The notes under the pieces: model-generated | What the model was told of the DNA's origin: nothing | Databases searched by the model: none | The model's input: the letters and a program-made list of their open reading frames with translations, nothing else | Source of the DNA: Nitrosospira sp. Nsp11 | GTDB taxonomy: Bacteria > Pseudomonadota > Gammaproteobacteria > Burkholderiales > Nitrosomonadaceae | Reading direction: 5' to 3' | Assembly: GCF_900142705.1 (NCBI RefSeq) | Contig: NZ_FRBV01000002.1 | Location: 248,001-312,000 of the forward strand | Length of the DNA stretch: 64,000 nucleotides | Translations under genes and position numbers: made by a program | Shown: piece after piece, positions 7,996-17,394 of the stretch | Position numbering within the stretch: the stretch's first letter is position 1 | How the letters are laid out: each line of letters begins with the position of its first letter

Positions 7996-9912
7996 CTACC
8001 AATGCAGACGGCGCAATAAAGCGCGTTTTTTCTGCTGGTGTCCCTGCATGCGTTGAAGGATGTTGTCCAGCATCTGAATGGCCTTGACGACGTAGGGACC
8101 CTTGTTCAGCATGACGCACTCGGCCCGTGCGCCCATGGCCGCATCGGTCACTTCGGCCCGGCTCGGTTTACCGGTCTTGGCTAATCCTTCCAGCACTTGG
8201 GTAGCCCAGATTACCGGGATATGCGCCGCTTCTGCCAGCCACAGGATTTCTTCCTGCAATTCCGCCAGCCTTTCGTAACCGCATTCCACGGCCAGGTCGC
8301 CGCGTGCAATCATGACTCCCACAATCGGCGAGCGTAGCAGTGTAAACATCAAATCTGGCAATTGCTCGAAAGCGGCACGTGTCTCGATCTTGATTATGAC
8401 TCCCAGTTTAGCGGCATCGAGGCGCTTTAGATGCGCCTGCAGCAGCGCGACGTCGGCGGCCCTTCGCACGAAGGAAAGCCCAATCATGTCCGCATGACGG
8501 ACAACAAATTCGAGGTGCTCGATATCCGTGGCCGTCACCCCGTCCAGATCAAGATGGCTATCAGGCAGGTTGATGCCCTTGTCAGCCAATAATTTTTCTC
8601 CGCTATCGCGGGCCTGTGTGATCTCAACCAGGATTTCCCCGATATTGACGTTGCGTATCACGCCGCCGATGCGGCCGTCATCGATCAGTATCCGCTCACC
8701 GGGATGCACGCTGGTAAAGATTTCCGGTAACGAACAGGCAATGCTCGCAGCACACAACAGTTGCCCATCTTCACCGAACTGGGCGGGGCGCCCGGGAATT
8801 GGTTCACGCGTCACGATCAGGTTATCTCCTCGATGCAGCCGGATTGTTCCTTGCATCTCGGGTAGCGCGCCTATCTCACCTGCATGACCAGCTCTTCGTA
8901 CTACGCCGGAGCGGGTCGTCCGTAATAAGTAAAGCTTCAGGCCAGGCTTGACATAGGTAGTTTGCGTAGACTCCGCCCAGTAGCCTTTATCCCCCTTTTC
9001 CAGCAGTTGCAGGCTGCGCAGTGCGCCTCTGGCGTCGCGGAATTCAAGCCTGTCCAGTGGCTTCACCTGCGCCAGCCACTCTCCTTTTACGGGAAGGCAA
9101 GCGCAGGCATGCGCCGGACAAGTGAAACTATCGTTCTGCGAGCATATCCAGATTCGGGCGGGGGCTGTCATTTTGCCGTACATGTCGCGCTGCGGTTGCC
9201 ATTTAAGCACCGGCAAGCCCGGCGCGATCTCTCCGGTGCGCAGTTTGGGACCGCCCAGATCCATAAGGATGCGACAGCTGCGACCCGTTTTGCTGCGAGC
9301 GCGTTTTATTTGCTTGATCATGCGCTTCCAGACATCTATGTTGTCATGCGCACAATTGATGCGGGCACAGTCCATGCCTTGCAGAAGCATCTGCTTGACC
9401 AATGTGTAGTCATCCGCAGCGTCGCACGACAATGTAACCATAATACGTACACGCCTGTTTGCCGGAGGCTTGCCAAGCAGGCGATCCGTATTGATTTCCA
9501 GCAGATCCGCGCCTGGGGCGGAAGACGCAATGAAAGAGGCAGGCGTTTGCTGCGCCTTTTTTCTTAGCGCGTGCTGCAGCAGAATGATAATGGCATGTAA
9601 ATTGCTCAGCACGTGTGATTCCGCGCGTCCCATGGAAGATAATCCGACGGTGGCGAGCTTCTCCTGCAGGGGGCGCATATCGCGCCGTCGCAAGGCGAGA
9701 TAATGAACGAGATTAGCCGCGCTGGCGCGATGACGCGGATCCACCCTTTGCAAGATTTCGGCGGATTCGGCTTCAAGCATTAAGAGATCCTGCTGCAGTT
9801 TCCTCAATTCCTGCAGCAAATCCGTATAAGCGCTTTTCTTGCCAAATCTGGTTGGAGAAATTCCAATGCCCTTGCGAAATGGGCTCATGATTGGCGTGGG
9901 TCTATGAGTCAC
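7996..9912 (-). CDS. Divergent pyruvate kinase-like protein with N-terminal extension
   Basis: A 638-residue protein whose C-terminal two thirds resemble pyruvate kinase (phosphoenolpyruvate + ADP to pyruvate + ATP). Conserved elements run in order: CARINCAHD, RILMDLGGPKLRTG, GVIIKIETRAAFEQL with the catalytic Lys, GVMIARGDLAVECG with the metal-binding Glu/Asp, and VIWATQVLEGLAKTGKPSRA ahead of EVTDAAMGARAE. Unlike usual enzymes it has about 150 extra helical residues at the N-terminus. A B-domain-like segment lies in the middle, and the chain ends about 40 residues after the barrel, without the C-terminal allosteric domain. Active-site residues look intact, so catalysis is possible but allostery should differ. 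An internal ATG eight codons in is an equally good start. Confidence 0.8.
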   Translation of the reverse strand: MTHRPTPIMSPFRKGIGISPTRFGKKSAYTDLLQELRKLQQDLLMLEAESAEILQRVDPRHRASAANLVHYLALRRRDMRPLQEKLATVGLSSMGRAESHVLSNLHAIIILLQHALRKKAQQTPASFIASSAPGADLLEINTDRLLGKPPANRRVRIMVTLSCDAADDYTLVKQMLLQGMDCARINCAHDNIDVWKRMIKQIKRARSKTGRSCRILMDLGGPKLRTGEIAPGLPVLKWQPQRDMYGKMTAPARIWICSQNDSFTCPAHACACLPVKGEWLAQVKPLDRLEFRDARGALRSLQLLEKGDKGYWAESTQTTYVKPGLKLYLLRTTRSGVVRRAGHAGEIGALPEMQGTIRLHRGDNLIVTREPIPGRPAQFGEDGQLLCAASIACSLPEIFTSVHPGERILIDDGRIGGVIRNVNIGEILVEITQARDSGEKLLADKGINLPDSHLDLDGVTATDIEHLEFVVRHADMIGLSFVRRAADVALLQAHLKRLDAAKLGVIIKIETRAAFEQLPDLMFTLLRSPIVGVMIARGDLAVECGYERLAELQEEILWLAEAAHIPVIWATQVLEGLAKTGKPSRAEVTDAAMGARAECVMLNKGPYVVKAIQMLDNILQRMQGHQQKKRALLRRLHW

Positions 9913-9991
9913 TGAAACGTTGATACGGCATTATTGTTATGTTTATGTGAAAATGTTCGATAAAAAGACTTGCTTTTCAGTTGTGATTAAA

Positions 9992-10010
9992 TATAATAAG
10001 AATCATTCCC
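9992..10010. promoter_or_regulatory. Fur-box-like sequence
   Basis: TATAATAAGAATCATTCCC matches about 14 of 19 positions of the Fur consensus GATAATGATAATCATTATC. It lies upstream of a leader that resembles the one before the second TonB receptor. Confidence 0.5.
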
Positions 10011-10233
10011 GTTTACAAACATAGAAACCGTTAAATGTAATAGTAGTACATCTCCAGCCGATGTTTCGACATTCGGTCGTAGGTGCAAATTCATGAAAAG
10101 AGGGACAGTACAAAGCCGATCCATATGAGGAAATGCACCACATTTGTGCTTCATCAGGGAATGGAGAAAGCCGGCCAAGAAATCACTGTTACTCATCCTG
10201 AATAATTTTTCACCCATTCTTCTACGCTGACAG

Positions 10234-10308
10234 TTCTATAGCTCGCCAGCCCGTCCTGGGCAAGCCAGCCAATTTTTTAACCCTATCTACCGGGAATATT
10301 GGCTATGG
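10234..10308 (+). repeat. Copy of the TonB-receptor leader with start-codon hairpin
   Basis: This segment parallels 25425-25498, just ahead of the STN-type TonB receptor. Shared pieces are TTCTATAG/TTCTTATAG, AAGCCAGCCAATT, ATCTAC-GGA and ATTGGCT. Arms AGCCAAT (10267-10273) and ATTGGCT (10298-10304) can pair, with an ATG directly after the second arm. That ATG opens a frame of only 39 codons with no recognisable product. It could be a short leader peptide or the remains of a receptor gene lost from here. The stretch 10310-10550 holds no supported gene. Confidence 0.6.
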
Positions 10309-10552
10309 AAATATCAACAATAGTGCTTCGCGCGTTGCTTCGCCTGGACTGCCTTCGACGTAATCAGCGCCACATCATAACTTCTAATCAGGTGACCGCA
10401 GGAATTCGGCCGAAGCCAACATAGCCGGGACAACTAGCCCGGACTGGATCACATCGCTTGGTTGGGCCTTGCCAAGGCCGGTTTCTGATCGAAATCAAGC
10501 TCTAAAAGTAGAACAAAGCAGAGAAGGCCGATTCAGGCCTCTGCATCGTTAA

Positions 10553-10612
10553 TTAATGATTATTACTCTCGTTATTGTTCTTATTTACTTAATCATTATT
10601 ATTATCTAATGG
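10553..10612. promoter_or_regulatory. Fur-box-like AT-rich repeats before the sbn operon
   Basis: Overlapping hexamer repeats of the NAT(A/T)AT type are seen, including TTAATGATTATTAC and TTAATCATTATTATTATCTA, ending about ten bases before the sbnA start. This is the expected place for iron-dependent repression of a siderophore operon. There is no strong Shine-Dalgarno before sbnA. Confidence 0.6.
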
Positions 10613-10622
10613 AAAATACCAA

Positions 10623-11639
10623 ATGATCCTTCACAGTATTCTCGATGGCATAGGGAAGACGCCAATAGTCAACCTCTCTCGTTTGTTCAACGATTCGCGG
10701 TGTGAAGTGCTGGCAAAGCTGGAGATGTTCAATCCATGTGGCAGCATTAAAGACAGGCCAGCGCACTATATTGTAGAGCGGGGACTGGCGGACGGTTCCA
10801 TAAGTTCCAATTCGCATATCATCGAAAGCTCCTCCGGGAATTTTGCCATTGCGCTTGCTATGGTTTGCCGCATGCACGGGCTACGTTTCACGGCGGTGGT
10901 GGACCCGAAGCTCTCGCCTGCGAACCGCCAGATCATTCAATGTTACGGCGGCAATATCGAACTTGTCACCGAGAAGGATCGCCAGGGCGGTTATCTCGAA
11001 ACCCGCATCGATCGGGTCAAGCAGATGCTGCGCGAGCAACCCGATGCGGTATGGACGAATCAATATGCCAACGAGCGTAATTGGCAAAGCCATTACCACG
11101 GCGAGGGCGAGGAAATCCTGCGGGATCTGGACCGCCCTGTGGATTATCTGGTATTGGGTGTCAGCACCTCTGGAACCATCCACGGCATTACGCGGCGTCT
11201 GCGCGAGGCCTGGCCTGCCCTGAAGGTCATCCCCGTAGATGCATTCGGCTCGGTACTGTTCGGTACTTCACCGGCGCTTCGTGAATTACCCGGGCTTGGC
11301 GCAAGCCGCGTACCCGAATTATTGAAGCGCGATGAGCTCGGTGAGGTGATCCAGATCGACGACTATGAATCCGCCGTGGCGTGCCGGCAATTGGTAAAGC
11401 GGGAGGGAATCTTTGCCGGGGGATCATCCGGCTCCGTAATTGCCGCTATCCAGCGGCTTTCCGCCCGCCTGCTGCAACCGGCACGCATCCTGACCATTTT
11501 GCCCGATCGGGGCGAGCGCTATCTGGACACGGTATACAACGACCAGTGGCTGTTGCGCATGAGGGAACGCCATTTTGCACGCATGACTAAAGGATTTACC
11601 GGCACTCCTGCCGGCACGCCTCTGGGACAAACAGCATGA
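10623..11639 (+). CDS. sbnA: SbnA-like N-(2-amino-2-carboxyethyl)-L-glutamate synthase
   Basis: PLP enzyme of the cysteine synthase fold. In staphyloferrin B synthesis, SbnA joins O-phosphoserine and glutamate, giving the precursor of L-2,3-diaminopropionate. The 338-residue chain has the PLP lysine in NPCGSIKDRPAHYI (Lys43), the substrate-binding loop ESSSGNFAIALA, and the phosphate-binding GVSTSGTIHGI. Near the C-terminus GIFAGGSSGSV holds the Ser facing the PLP pyridine nitrogen. The gene is first in an operon of nine that follows the Staphylococcus sbnA-I order exactly, which supports this role over ordinary cysteine synthase. Its stop overlaps the next start by four bases. Iron control by Fur is likely from the boxes just upstream. 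Confidence 0.9.
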   Translation: MILHSILDGIGKTPIVNLSRLFNDSRCEVLAKLEMFNPCGSIKDRPAHYIVERGLADGSISSNSHIIESSSGNFAIALAMVCRMHGLRFTAVVDPKLSPANRQIIQCYGGNIELVTEKDRQGGYLETRIDRVKQMLREQPDAVWTNQYANERNWQSHYHGEGEEILRDLDRPVDYLVLGVSTSGTIHGITRRLREAWPALKVIPVDAFGSVLFGTSPALRELPGLGASRVPELLKRDELGEVIQIDDYESAVACRQLVKREGIFAGGSSGSVIAAIQRLSARLLQPARILTILPDRGERYLDTVYNDQWLLRMRERHFARMTKGFTGTPAGTPLGQTA

Positions 11640-12661
11640 GCATACCGGATACTTCACCTGATTTGCTCTATCTTAGTCGCAGTGATCTTAGCTCATTAGG
11701 CGGCAGCCACTCCCAACCTTATGTAGATGCAATAGTGGATGGGTTGGCGGCGCATGCGCGGGGCGACTATGTACAACCGCTAAAACCTTATCTGCGCTGG
11801 CCAGGCGCCGATCACATCGCCGACCGTATTATTGCCATGCCTTGTTATCTGGGCGGCGAGCAGCCGGTCGCCGGACTGAAATGGGTCGGTAGCCGCCAGC
11901 ACAATCCGGTTCAATTTGGTCTTGAGCGTGCCAGCGCGGTCATTGTGCTGAATGATGCGGAGACCAATTATCCGATTGCAATCCTCGAAGGCGGACTGAT
12001 CAGCGGCATGCGCACGGCAGCCATTACTGCCGTGGGTACCCGCTATCTGGCACGTGGGGGCTTTACCGATGTTGGCTGTATCGGATGCGGACCGATCGCG
12101 CGTATGCAGATGCAGACGCTGCTGGAGCAGTTTCGGAGGATCCAGCGTATTCATCTGTTTGATTTATCCCCTGAGGCGGCCAAATCGCTGGGGGCCATAT
12201 TGGCGGAAAGTAATCCGGATGTGGATTTTCTCTGTACGGACTCGGCCGAATCCGCCGTGAGAGCGGCTGACGTGGTTGTGACCTGTACCGTAACCAGTAC
12301 CCCCTACCTGGCCTTCGATTGGCTTAAACCCGGTGCTTTTATCAGCAATATATCCATCATGGACGTTCACAAGGATGTCTATGAGAGGGTCGACAAGGTG
12401 GTGGTGGATGATTGGGACCAGTCAAATCGCGAAAAGAAGATCATCAATCAGTTGGTGCTGGAAGGGCGCTTCAGCCGTGAACAGTTGCATGCAGAGCTTG
12501 GGGAGATTGTTATCGGGGACAGGCCGGGTCGGGAGGATGAAGACGAAATCATTTTGCTTAACCCCATGGGCATGGCCATCGACGACATCATTTGCGCGCG
12601 TCACTTTTATCGCCTTGCGCATGAGCGTGGAACCGGTACTCGACTGCCGCTATACGGCTGA
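11636..12661 (+). CDS. sbnB: SbnB-like N-(2-amino-2-carboxyethyl)-L-glutamate dehydrogenase
   Basis: NAD-dependent oxidoreductase of the ornithine cyclodeaminase/mu-crystallin family. SbnB oxidatively splits the SbnA product, releasing L-2,3-diaminopropionate and 2-oxoglutarate, both building blocks of staphyloferrin B. The 341-residue protein has GLKWVGSRQHNP, the conserved LISGMRTAAITAVGTRYLA segment, and a Rossmann motif VGCIGCGPIARMQMQTLLE. A VVTCTVTSTPYL stretch and VVVDDWDQSNREKK follow. The ATG overlaps the sbnA stop (ATGA), which implies translational coupling. It is distinguished from true ornithine cyclodeaminase mainly by context. Confidence 0.9.
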   Translation: MSIPDTSPDLLYLSRSDLSSLGGSHSQPYVDAIVDGLAAHARGDYVQPLKPYLRWPGADHIADRIIAMPCYLGGEQPVAGLKWVGSRQHNPVQFGLERASAVIVLNDAETNYPIAILEGGLISGMRTAAITAVGTRYLARGGFTDVGCIGCGPIARMQMQTLLEQFRRIQRIHLFDLSPEAAKSLGAILAESNPDVDFLCTDSAESAVRAADVVVTCTVTSTPYLAFDWLKPGAFISNISIMDVHKDVYERVDKVVVDDWDQSNREKKIINQLVLEGRFSREQLHAELGEIVIGDRPGREDEDEIILLNPMGMAIDDIICARHFYRLAHERGTGTRLPLYG

Positions 12662-12666
12662 ACCGC

Positions 12667-14475
12667 ATGCAGATCATCCCACCTCATCCGTATGCGAATC
12701 GGCTGGCTCAGGACTTGTTCGATGCGCTCTGGCTGGAAAACCTTTACGATTTTCGCGGGCATTGCATCCTGCATCCGGAGGCCGATGGAAAAGCAGTTAT
12801 GGAAATTGCGCTTGACGAAACGCGGTCGTTACGCTGGCAGGGGCAAAAGGCAAATGGTTTGCGCCCGTTTCGGGTGCAGGGTTCCAACGCGGTTTTGCAT
12901 ACAAATACGAATACGGCGACCAACCTCGAGCTCAGCAGGATTGTCGAGGTCTTGCAGACCGCAGACTGGTGGAGTGACGGGACAGGCCGTTTTTCGCGGT
13001 TCTTCACACTTGCCTATGACCAGGCCGCGTTTGCGGCAGTGCATGAGCAAAATATCCTGGAAAGTCTCATGGCTGCGCCCGAAGACTTGCTGCCCTGGGA
13101 AGCGTTGAGCTGCCTTAAAGACCGGCCGTTTCATCCCCTGGCCCGTGCCAAGGATTGGAATGGTGACCATGGCTATGGCTATGCCACGGAAACAATGGCA
13201 GCGCTTCCGCTTCACTGGGTTGCGGTACCGCGAGATCAAATAGTAAGCGGACCGGCGGCTCCACTCGCCGGTCAGCCTCTGGCGGAGCGCCTGCTCGATC
13301 CTGGCCAACGCGACAGGCTGACTCAGGCCGCTCGCGCCTCCCATGCCGATGGCGAGAACTGGCTATGGATGCCGGTTCATCCATGGCAGTGGGCCTGGCT
13401 CAACCGATCGATTCCCCTGAAGCTCAGCGAGTGCATTTATCTGAGTATCGGGCCTGGTACGGCGACTCCCACTGCGTCGTTGCGTTCGCTTGCCGTCACA
13501 GGAAACCCCGGCACGCATCTGAAGCTCGCACTCTCTGTTCGTACGCTGGGAGCAACTCGCGCCCTGCCGCCACGGTATCTACATAACGGCACACTTGCCA
13601 GTGCTTGCCTGGAATCCTTGCGTCGACGCGACGACTGGCTGGCGGCTCACCTGTTGCTGTGCGATGAGGATCAATGGTGGGCATTGAGCCAATGCGACGC
13701 GCTCGAATCCGAATCGGGCGAACTGGCTTGCATGATTCGCCGCTATCCAACACTCCCCGGCGCCACACTGATCCCGATGGCGGCGCTGCCGGCGGTATTG
13801 GCTGACGGCAAGTTGCTGGCATTTGATCACTTGATCGGTTCCTCAGCGCCGGAAGAAGCCGCCTGGCGCCTGTTCGGCGACATTGCCGGGGCTTTACTCG
13901 AGCTGGGACTGCGCTGTTTTGCACGCGGCGTCATGCCGGAATTGCATGGGCAGAATGTATTGCTGGCCTTCGAGGGCCAGCAAGTTGCCGCGCTGATGCT
14001 GCGTGACCATGACACTTTGCGCGTGTGCTGCCCATTGATGCAGGCCCAGGGTGTCACGATCCCGGACTACGTAATCGATCGCAGCACGCCTAATACACTG
14101 GAACTGCATACACCGCGGGAACTGCTGGCTTATCTGCAAACCCTGGCGATCGAGGTCAATCTGTATGCGATTCTCGCTGCGCTGGCCACCTATTATGGAC
14201 GGGACGAAGCGCATGGCTGGGGTATTGTCCGCCAAGCGCTCGAAACCTGTCTGGCACGCGTTCCGCTGCCGGTTGAAATCGCCGGCGAGACAAGAAAAAT
14301 GTTGCTGGAGGAGGCGGAGTGGCCCTTCAAGCAATTGCTTGCTCCGCTATTCAATATCACAAGTTTCGGCACGGGCATGCCCAGCGCCATGGGGCGTCTG
14401 CCTAATCCCTTGTTGGCCGGCAGTCCGTCGTGGCCGAAGATGACAGACAGGCACCATGATAACAGGCATGAATAA
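12667..14475 (+). CDS. sbnC: SbnC-like NIS siderophore synthetase (IucA/IucC family)
   Basis: ATP-dependent synthetase that forms amide bonds in siderophores without a peptide synthetase. In S. aureus, SbnC performs the last condensation, adding 2-oxoglutarate to give staphyloferrin B. The 602-residue chain has the IucA/IucC pattern: a HPLARAKDWNGDHGYGYATE segment equivalent to the ATP-binding HPxHK region, WLWMPVHPWQW, TASLRSLAV, THLKLALSVRTLGATRAL and HGQNVLLAFEG. The C-terminal FhuF-like reductase-type helices cover about 430-590. Five bases separate it from sbnB. Assignment to C, E or F rests on operon position; sequence alone shows only the family. Confidence 0.88.
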   Translation: MQIIPPHPYANRLAQDLFDALWLENLYDFRGHCILHPEADGKAVMEIALDETRSLRWQGQKANGLRPFRVQGSNAVLHTNTNTATNLELSRIVEVLQTADWWSDGTGRFSRFFTLAYDQAAFAAVHEQNILESLMAAPEDLLPWEALSCLKDRPFHPLARAKDWNGDHGYGYATETMAALPLHWVAVPRDQIVSGPAAPLAGQPLAERLLDPGQRDRLTQAARASHADGENWLWMPVHPWQWAWLNRSIPLKLSECIYLSIGPGTATPTASLRSLAVTGNPGTHLKLALSVRTLGATRALPPRYLHNGTLASACLESLRRRDDWLAAHLLLCDEDQWWALSQCDALESESGELACMIRRYPTLPGATLIPMAALPAVLADGKLLAFDHLIGSSAPEEAAWRLFGDIAGALLELGLRCFARGVMPELHGQNVLLAFEGQQVAALMLRDHDTLRVCCPLMQAQGVTIPDYVIDRSTPNTLELHTPRELLAYLQTLAIEVNLYAILAALATYYGRDEAHGWGIVRQALETCLARVPLPVEIAGETRKMLLEEAEWPFKQLLAPLFNITSFGTGMPSAMGRLPNPLLAGSPSWPKMTDRHHDNRHE

Positions 14476-15652
14476 TCTCACGTTGCTATTGGTCTGCCAG
14501 GCCGTTACCACGCTTGGGCTGATGGTCTTCGTACCCATCATGCCGTTGTATATTGCAACGCTGGAACAGATGGATGCCGCGGGGGCCGCGCACTGGAGCA
14601 GCCTTGCACTGGCGGCGCCCGCCGTTGGTACGCTGTGCTTCGCTCCTTACGTGGGCACGTGCTGCGATCGTTTCGGCTACAAGCGAATGCTGCTGGCATC
14701 GTTGGCCGTATTCACCGCCAGCATGCTGCTGATGGCGCTGAGCCCGGGTGTGCACGGCTTCATGCTGGGCCGTTTGCTGCAAGGCATAAGTACCATAGGC
14801 GTGGTGCTCACCGCCTTCATTGGCTATGTCAGCGATGAAACTTCACGGGGGCGCTCGCTGGGTTTGCAGGAAAGCGCCATTGCGTGCGGGGCGCTGGCAG
14901 GGCCGTTATTGGGCGGGATGATGCTGGACTATTGGTCGCTCAAGCCGTTGCTTCTGACGAGTGCCGTATTTACGGGTGTAGCTGGCGGACTACTGTGGAC
15001 CCAACTCAGCGAGCCGCGAAAAGTCGCAGGAATTTCCGCCTTGCCCTTTTCCGGGTTGCGTACCGTGCTGGGCGACAGCAACCTGCGCAACTGGATGCTT
15101 GCAGCATGCTTTATTCAGGCGGCTGCATTCGCCTTTGTCAATGTCTTCGCACTCTATCTGACGGCGCGTTTCCCTGCTGCCGAGGCAATGGCCAGCAAGA
15201 TCGGGTTCCTGCACGCGCTGGGCTGGCTTGCGACCATGCTGGCCGCTCCGTTGTGGGGCCGCCTGAACGATCGCGGTGAACCGCGACGCTACTTCGCGTT
15301 CGCTGCCATGGGGTGCGCACTATCGAGCGGTTTACTGATCCTTATCGATCAGATCTGGATCGTCGCGCTGTTGCGTATAACCCAGGGCGCCTGTTACGCG
15401 GCGTTGATGCAGTCGGTGTTACTGGCTTGCAGCCGCCAGCTACCCATCTCGGCATACGGTTATGTGACGGGATTAAGCAGGAGCTTCATGGTCGTCGGCC
15501 AACTGGTGGGCCCGTTACTCATTTTATTCCTGCTGCCGTTTCTTTCCCCCATCGATCTTATCTGGCCTGTTGCCGTGCTGTTCTTCGCGGGCGGGTTACT
15601 GGTTTTTAGCGATCGTACAGCTCGCTTTTCATTTGCGGAGTTAAAAAAATGA
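14456..15652 (+). CDS. sbnD: SbnD-like MFS siderophore exporter
   Basis: A 398-residue major facilitator protein with about 12 predicted membrane helices, expected to export the finished siderophore. Typical family features are FAPYVGTCCDRFGYKRMLLA, the motif A loop between helices 2 and 3, and LGRLLQGISTIGVVLTAFIG in helix 4 with the RxxQG motif. RITQGACYAALMQSV gives a similar element in the second half. The gene begins within the last 20 bases of sbnC; a second ATG four codons in (14468) is possible. Its stop overlaps sbnE by four bases. Its place between synthetase genes matches sbnD of Staphylococcus. Confidence 0.88.
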   Translation: MITGMNNLTLLLVCQAVTTLGLMVFVPIMPLYIATLEQMDAAGAAHWSSLALAAPAVGTLCFAPYVGTCCDRFGYKRMLLASLAVFTASMLLMALSPGVHGFMLGRLLQGISTIGVVLTAFIGYVSDETSRGRSLGLQESAIACGALAGPLLGGMMLDYWSLKPLLLTSAVFTGVAGGLLWTQLSEPRKVAGISALPFSGLRTVLGDSNLRNWMLAACFIQAAAFAFVNVFALYLTARFPAAEAMASKIGFLHALGWLATMLAAPLWGRLNDRGEPRRYFAFAAMGCALSSGLLILIDQIWIVALLRITQGACYAALMQSVLLACSRQLPISAYGYVTGLSRSFMVVGQLVGPLLILFLLPFLSPIDLIWPVAVLFFAGGLLVFSDRTARFSFAELKK

Positions 15653-17394
15653 TTCCGATGCCTTCACATCTGCTGGAAATGGCGCCGATAGAGCGGCGCC
15701 TGGTGGAGCAGTATGTCAACACCTATTGCCGGGAAACAGGCTTTTTCGATCCACGTCTCGCAGCGGATGACGCTGGGCCCGCCGAACTTCATTCGCATAT
15801 TGAGGCCTGGCGCGCCGCTGGCTCAGCGCCGTATCTGGTTTCGCTTGCAAAAACAGAGTACCAGCTAGCGGGGGCGTTTACCTACTTTTCGCCAGTTGGC
15901 TACCACCGCTTGGCGCCATTTGCCTGGATTGGACGGCGCGGTAATTGGCAACCCCTGACAACAGATGCGGCGTTGCTGGCTGATCTGATCGCCGACGCGC
16001 TCGCTGCAGCCGCCGATCAGCCTGCGGAAACGGCCGATCACAGCCGACGTCGGTTAAAAACGCTGATGCGAAACAGCATAGCCCAGGTCCGCCGCTTCCA
16101 TTTGCATAAACCCGCCAGGGAATGCTCGCCTTTCCTCTCTGCCGAGCAGGGACTGCGCTTTGGTCACATTTTTCATGTTACTTCCAAGGCCGCGGAAGGT
16201 TTCAGCGAGGAAGACATGCAACGCTACGCGCCTGAACTGGGCGCATCATTTCGCCTGCACTACTTTGCGGTCGCGGCCGGCATGCTGGAGACCCGTGTTA
16301 TCGATGGGAAGCAGCCCGCAGTCGATCCGGAAGTTACATCGTTCGTCCGCGATCTGCTTGCGCACGGCGATTACCAGTTCTTGCCTTGCCATCCCTGGCA
16401 AGCCAATTATTTGCTGGGTCTGCCCGACATCAGCGCGCTGATAAATCAAGGAATGCTGATTTCGCTCGGCCCGATGGGTGAAGTGGCGTGGCCCACATCT
16501 TCGGTGCGTACCGTCTGGCTACCCCGCCAAAATTTGTTTCTCAAGCTGTCGCTCAATATCCGTATCACCAACTTCATACGCAACAACCCATCCGAGCAGG
16601 TCAGGCGGGCGCTGGATGCCAGCCTCGCTCTGTCGTTACTACCGCGTCATATCTTCGAACAATCGGCATTTCGCATTCTTCCCGAATTGGCGAGCCAGAC
16701 GCTGAGGCTGCCGGATGAGACCTTGCGCGCGGCTTGTGCGGTGATATACCGGCAGGCGATGCCAGCAAGCGAGGCGGAGCACGTCCGGACAATCGTGGCG
16801 GTACTGGAAGAGCCTGCCGATGGAGAAATTCCGATGCTCGCCTTGTTGCGGCTGTCTGCCAGAGGAAAGCCGCCCAGCGAGGGATTGATACGCATGTGGT
16901 GGAAATGCTACCTGGATGTCACCCTGTTGCCGTTGCTGCATCTCTTTCTGGAGCATGGCATCAGCCTTGAAGCCCACCTGCAGAATACCCTGATCGCCTT
17001 CCACGATGGCTGGCCGTCTTGTGGCTATGCGCGAGATATGGAGGGCGTGAGCATCAGCCGCGCACGTTTCCAATTCCTCGATCGCCTGCCTGGCGACAGC
17101 CCGGTTCTCTACGCGGAGGAGCAGGCCTGGCACCGCTTCCAGTATTACGTGCTGGTTAATCATATAGGCCATGTGGCTGCCTGTCTGGCTCGCACCGGGC
17201 TGACTACCGAGCCGGCATTGTGGCGCGACACCGCATTGATGTTGAGCTCGATCGACGACCCATTGATACGCCGATTGCTCACACAGCCGACCTTGCCGGC
17301 AAAAGCCAACATGCTCAGCAGTTTCCACCAGCATGGGGAATGCCCATCATGGGTTGAGATACCCAATCCGCTGATTACAAAAGTAAACCAATGA
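15649..17394 (+). CDS. sbnE: SbnE-like NIS siderophore synthetase (IucA/IucC family)
   Basis: A 581-residue synthetase. In the known pathway SbnE condenses citrate with the first L-2,3-diaminopropionate. Family features: FLSAEQGLRFGHIFHVTSKA (ATP-binding region), FLPCHPWQANYLL, WPTSSVRTVWLP, FLKLSLNIRITNFIRNNP, HGISLEAHLQNTLIAFHDGW and SRARFQFLDR. The AHLQN-like segment holds residues that bind nucleotide and magnesium in structures of this family. The start codon overlaps sbnD (ATGA), and the stop overlaps sbnF in the same way, so the genes are translationally coupled. The individual letter rests on gene order. Confidence 0.9.
   Translation: MIPMPSHLLEMAPIERRLVEQYVNTYCRETGFFDPRLAADDAGPAELHSHIEAWRAAGSAPYLVSLAKTEYQLAGAFTYFSPVGYHRLAPFAWIGRRGNWQPLTTDAALLADLIADALAAAADQPAETADHSRRRLKTLMRNSIAQVRRFHLHKPARECSPFLSAEQGLRFGHIFHVTSKAAEGFSEEDMQRYAPELGASFRLHYFAVAAGMLETRVIDGKQPAVDPEVTSFVRDLLAHGDYQFLPCHPWQANYLLGLPDISALINQGMLISLGPMGEVAWPTSSVRTVWLPRQNLFLKLSLNIRITNFIRNNPSEQVRRALDASLALSLLPRHIFEQSAFRILPELASQTLRLPDETLRAACAVIYRQAMPASEAEHVRTIVAVLEEPADGEIPMLALLRLSARGKPPSEGLIRMWWKCYLDVTLLPLLHLFLEHGISLEAHLQNTLIAFHDGWPSCGYARDMEGVSISRARFQFLDRLPGDSPVLYAEEQAWHRFQYYVLVNHIGHVAACLARTGLTTEPALWRDTALMLSSIDDPLIRRLLTQPTLPAKANMLSSFHQHGECPSWVEIPNPLITKVNQ

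Noticed and set aside
16639..17334. 231-codon minus-strand frame inside sbnE
   Set aside because: A shadow of the synthetase gene; the plus-strand product carries all the family motifs.
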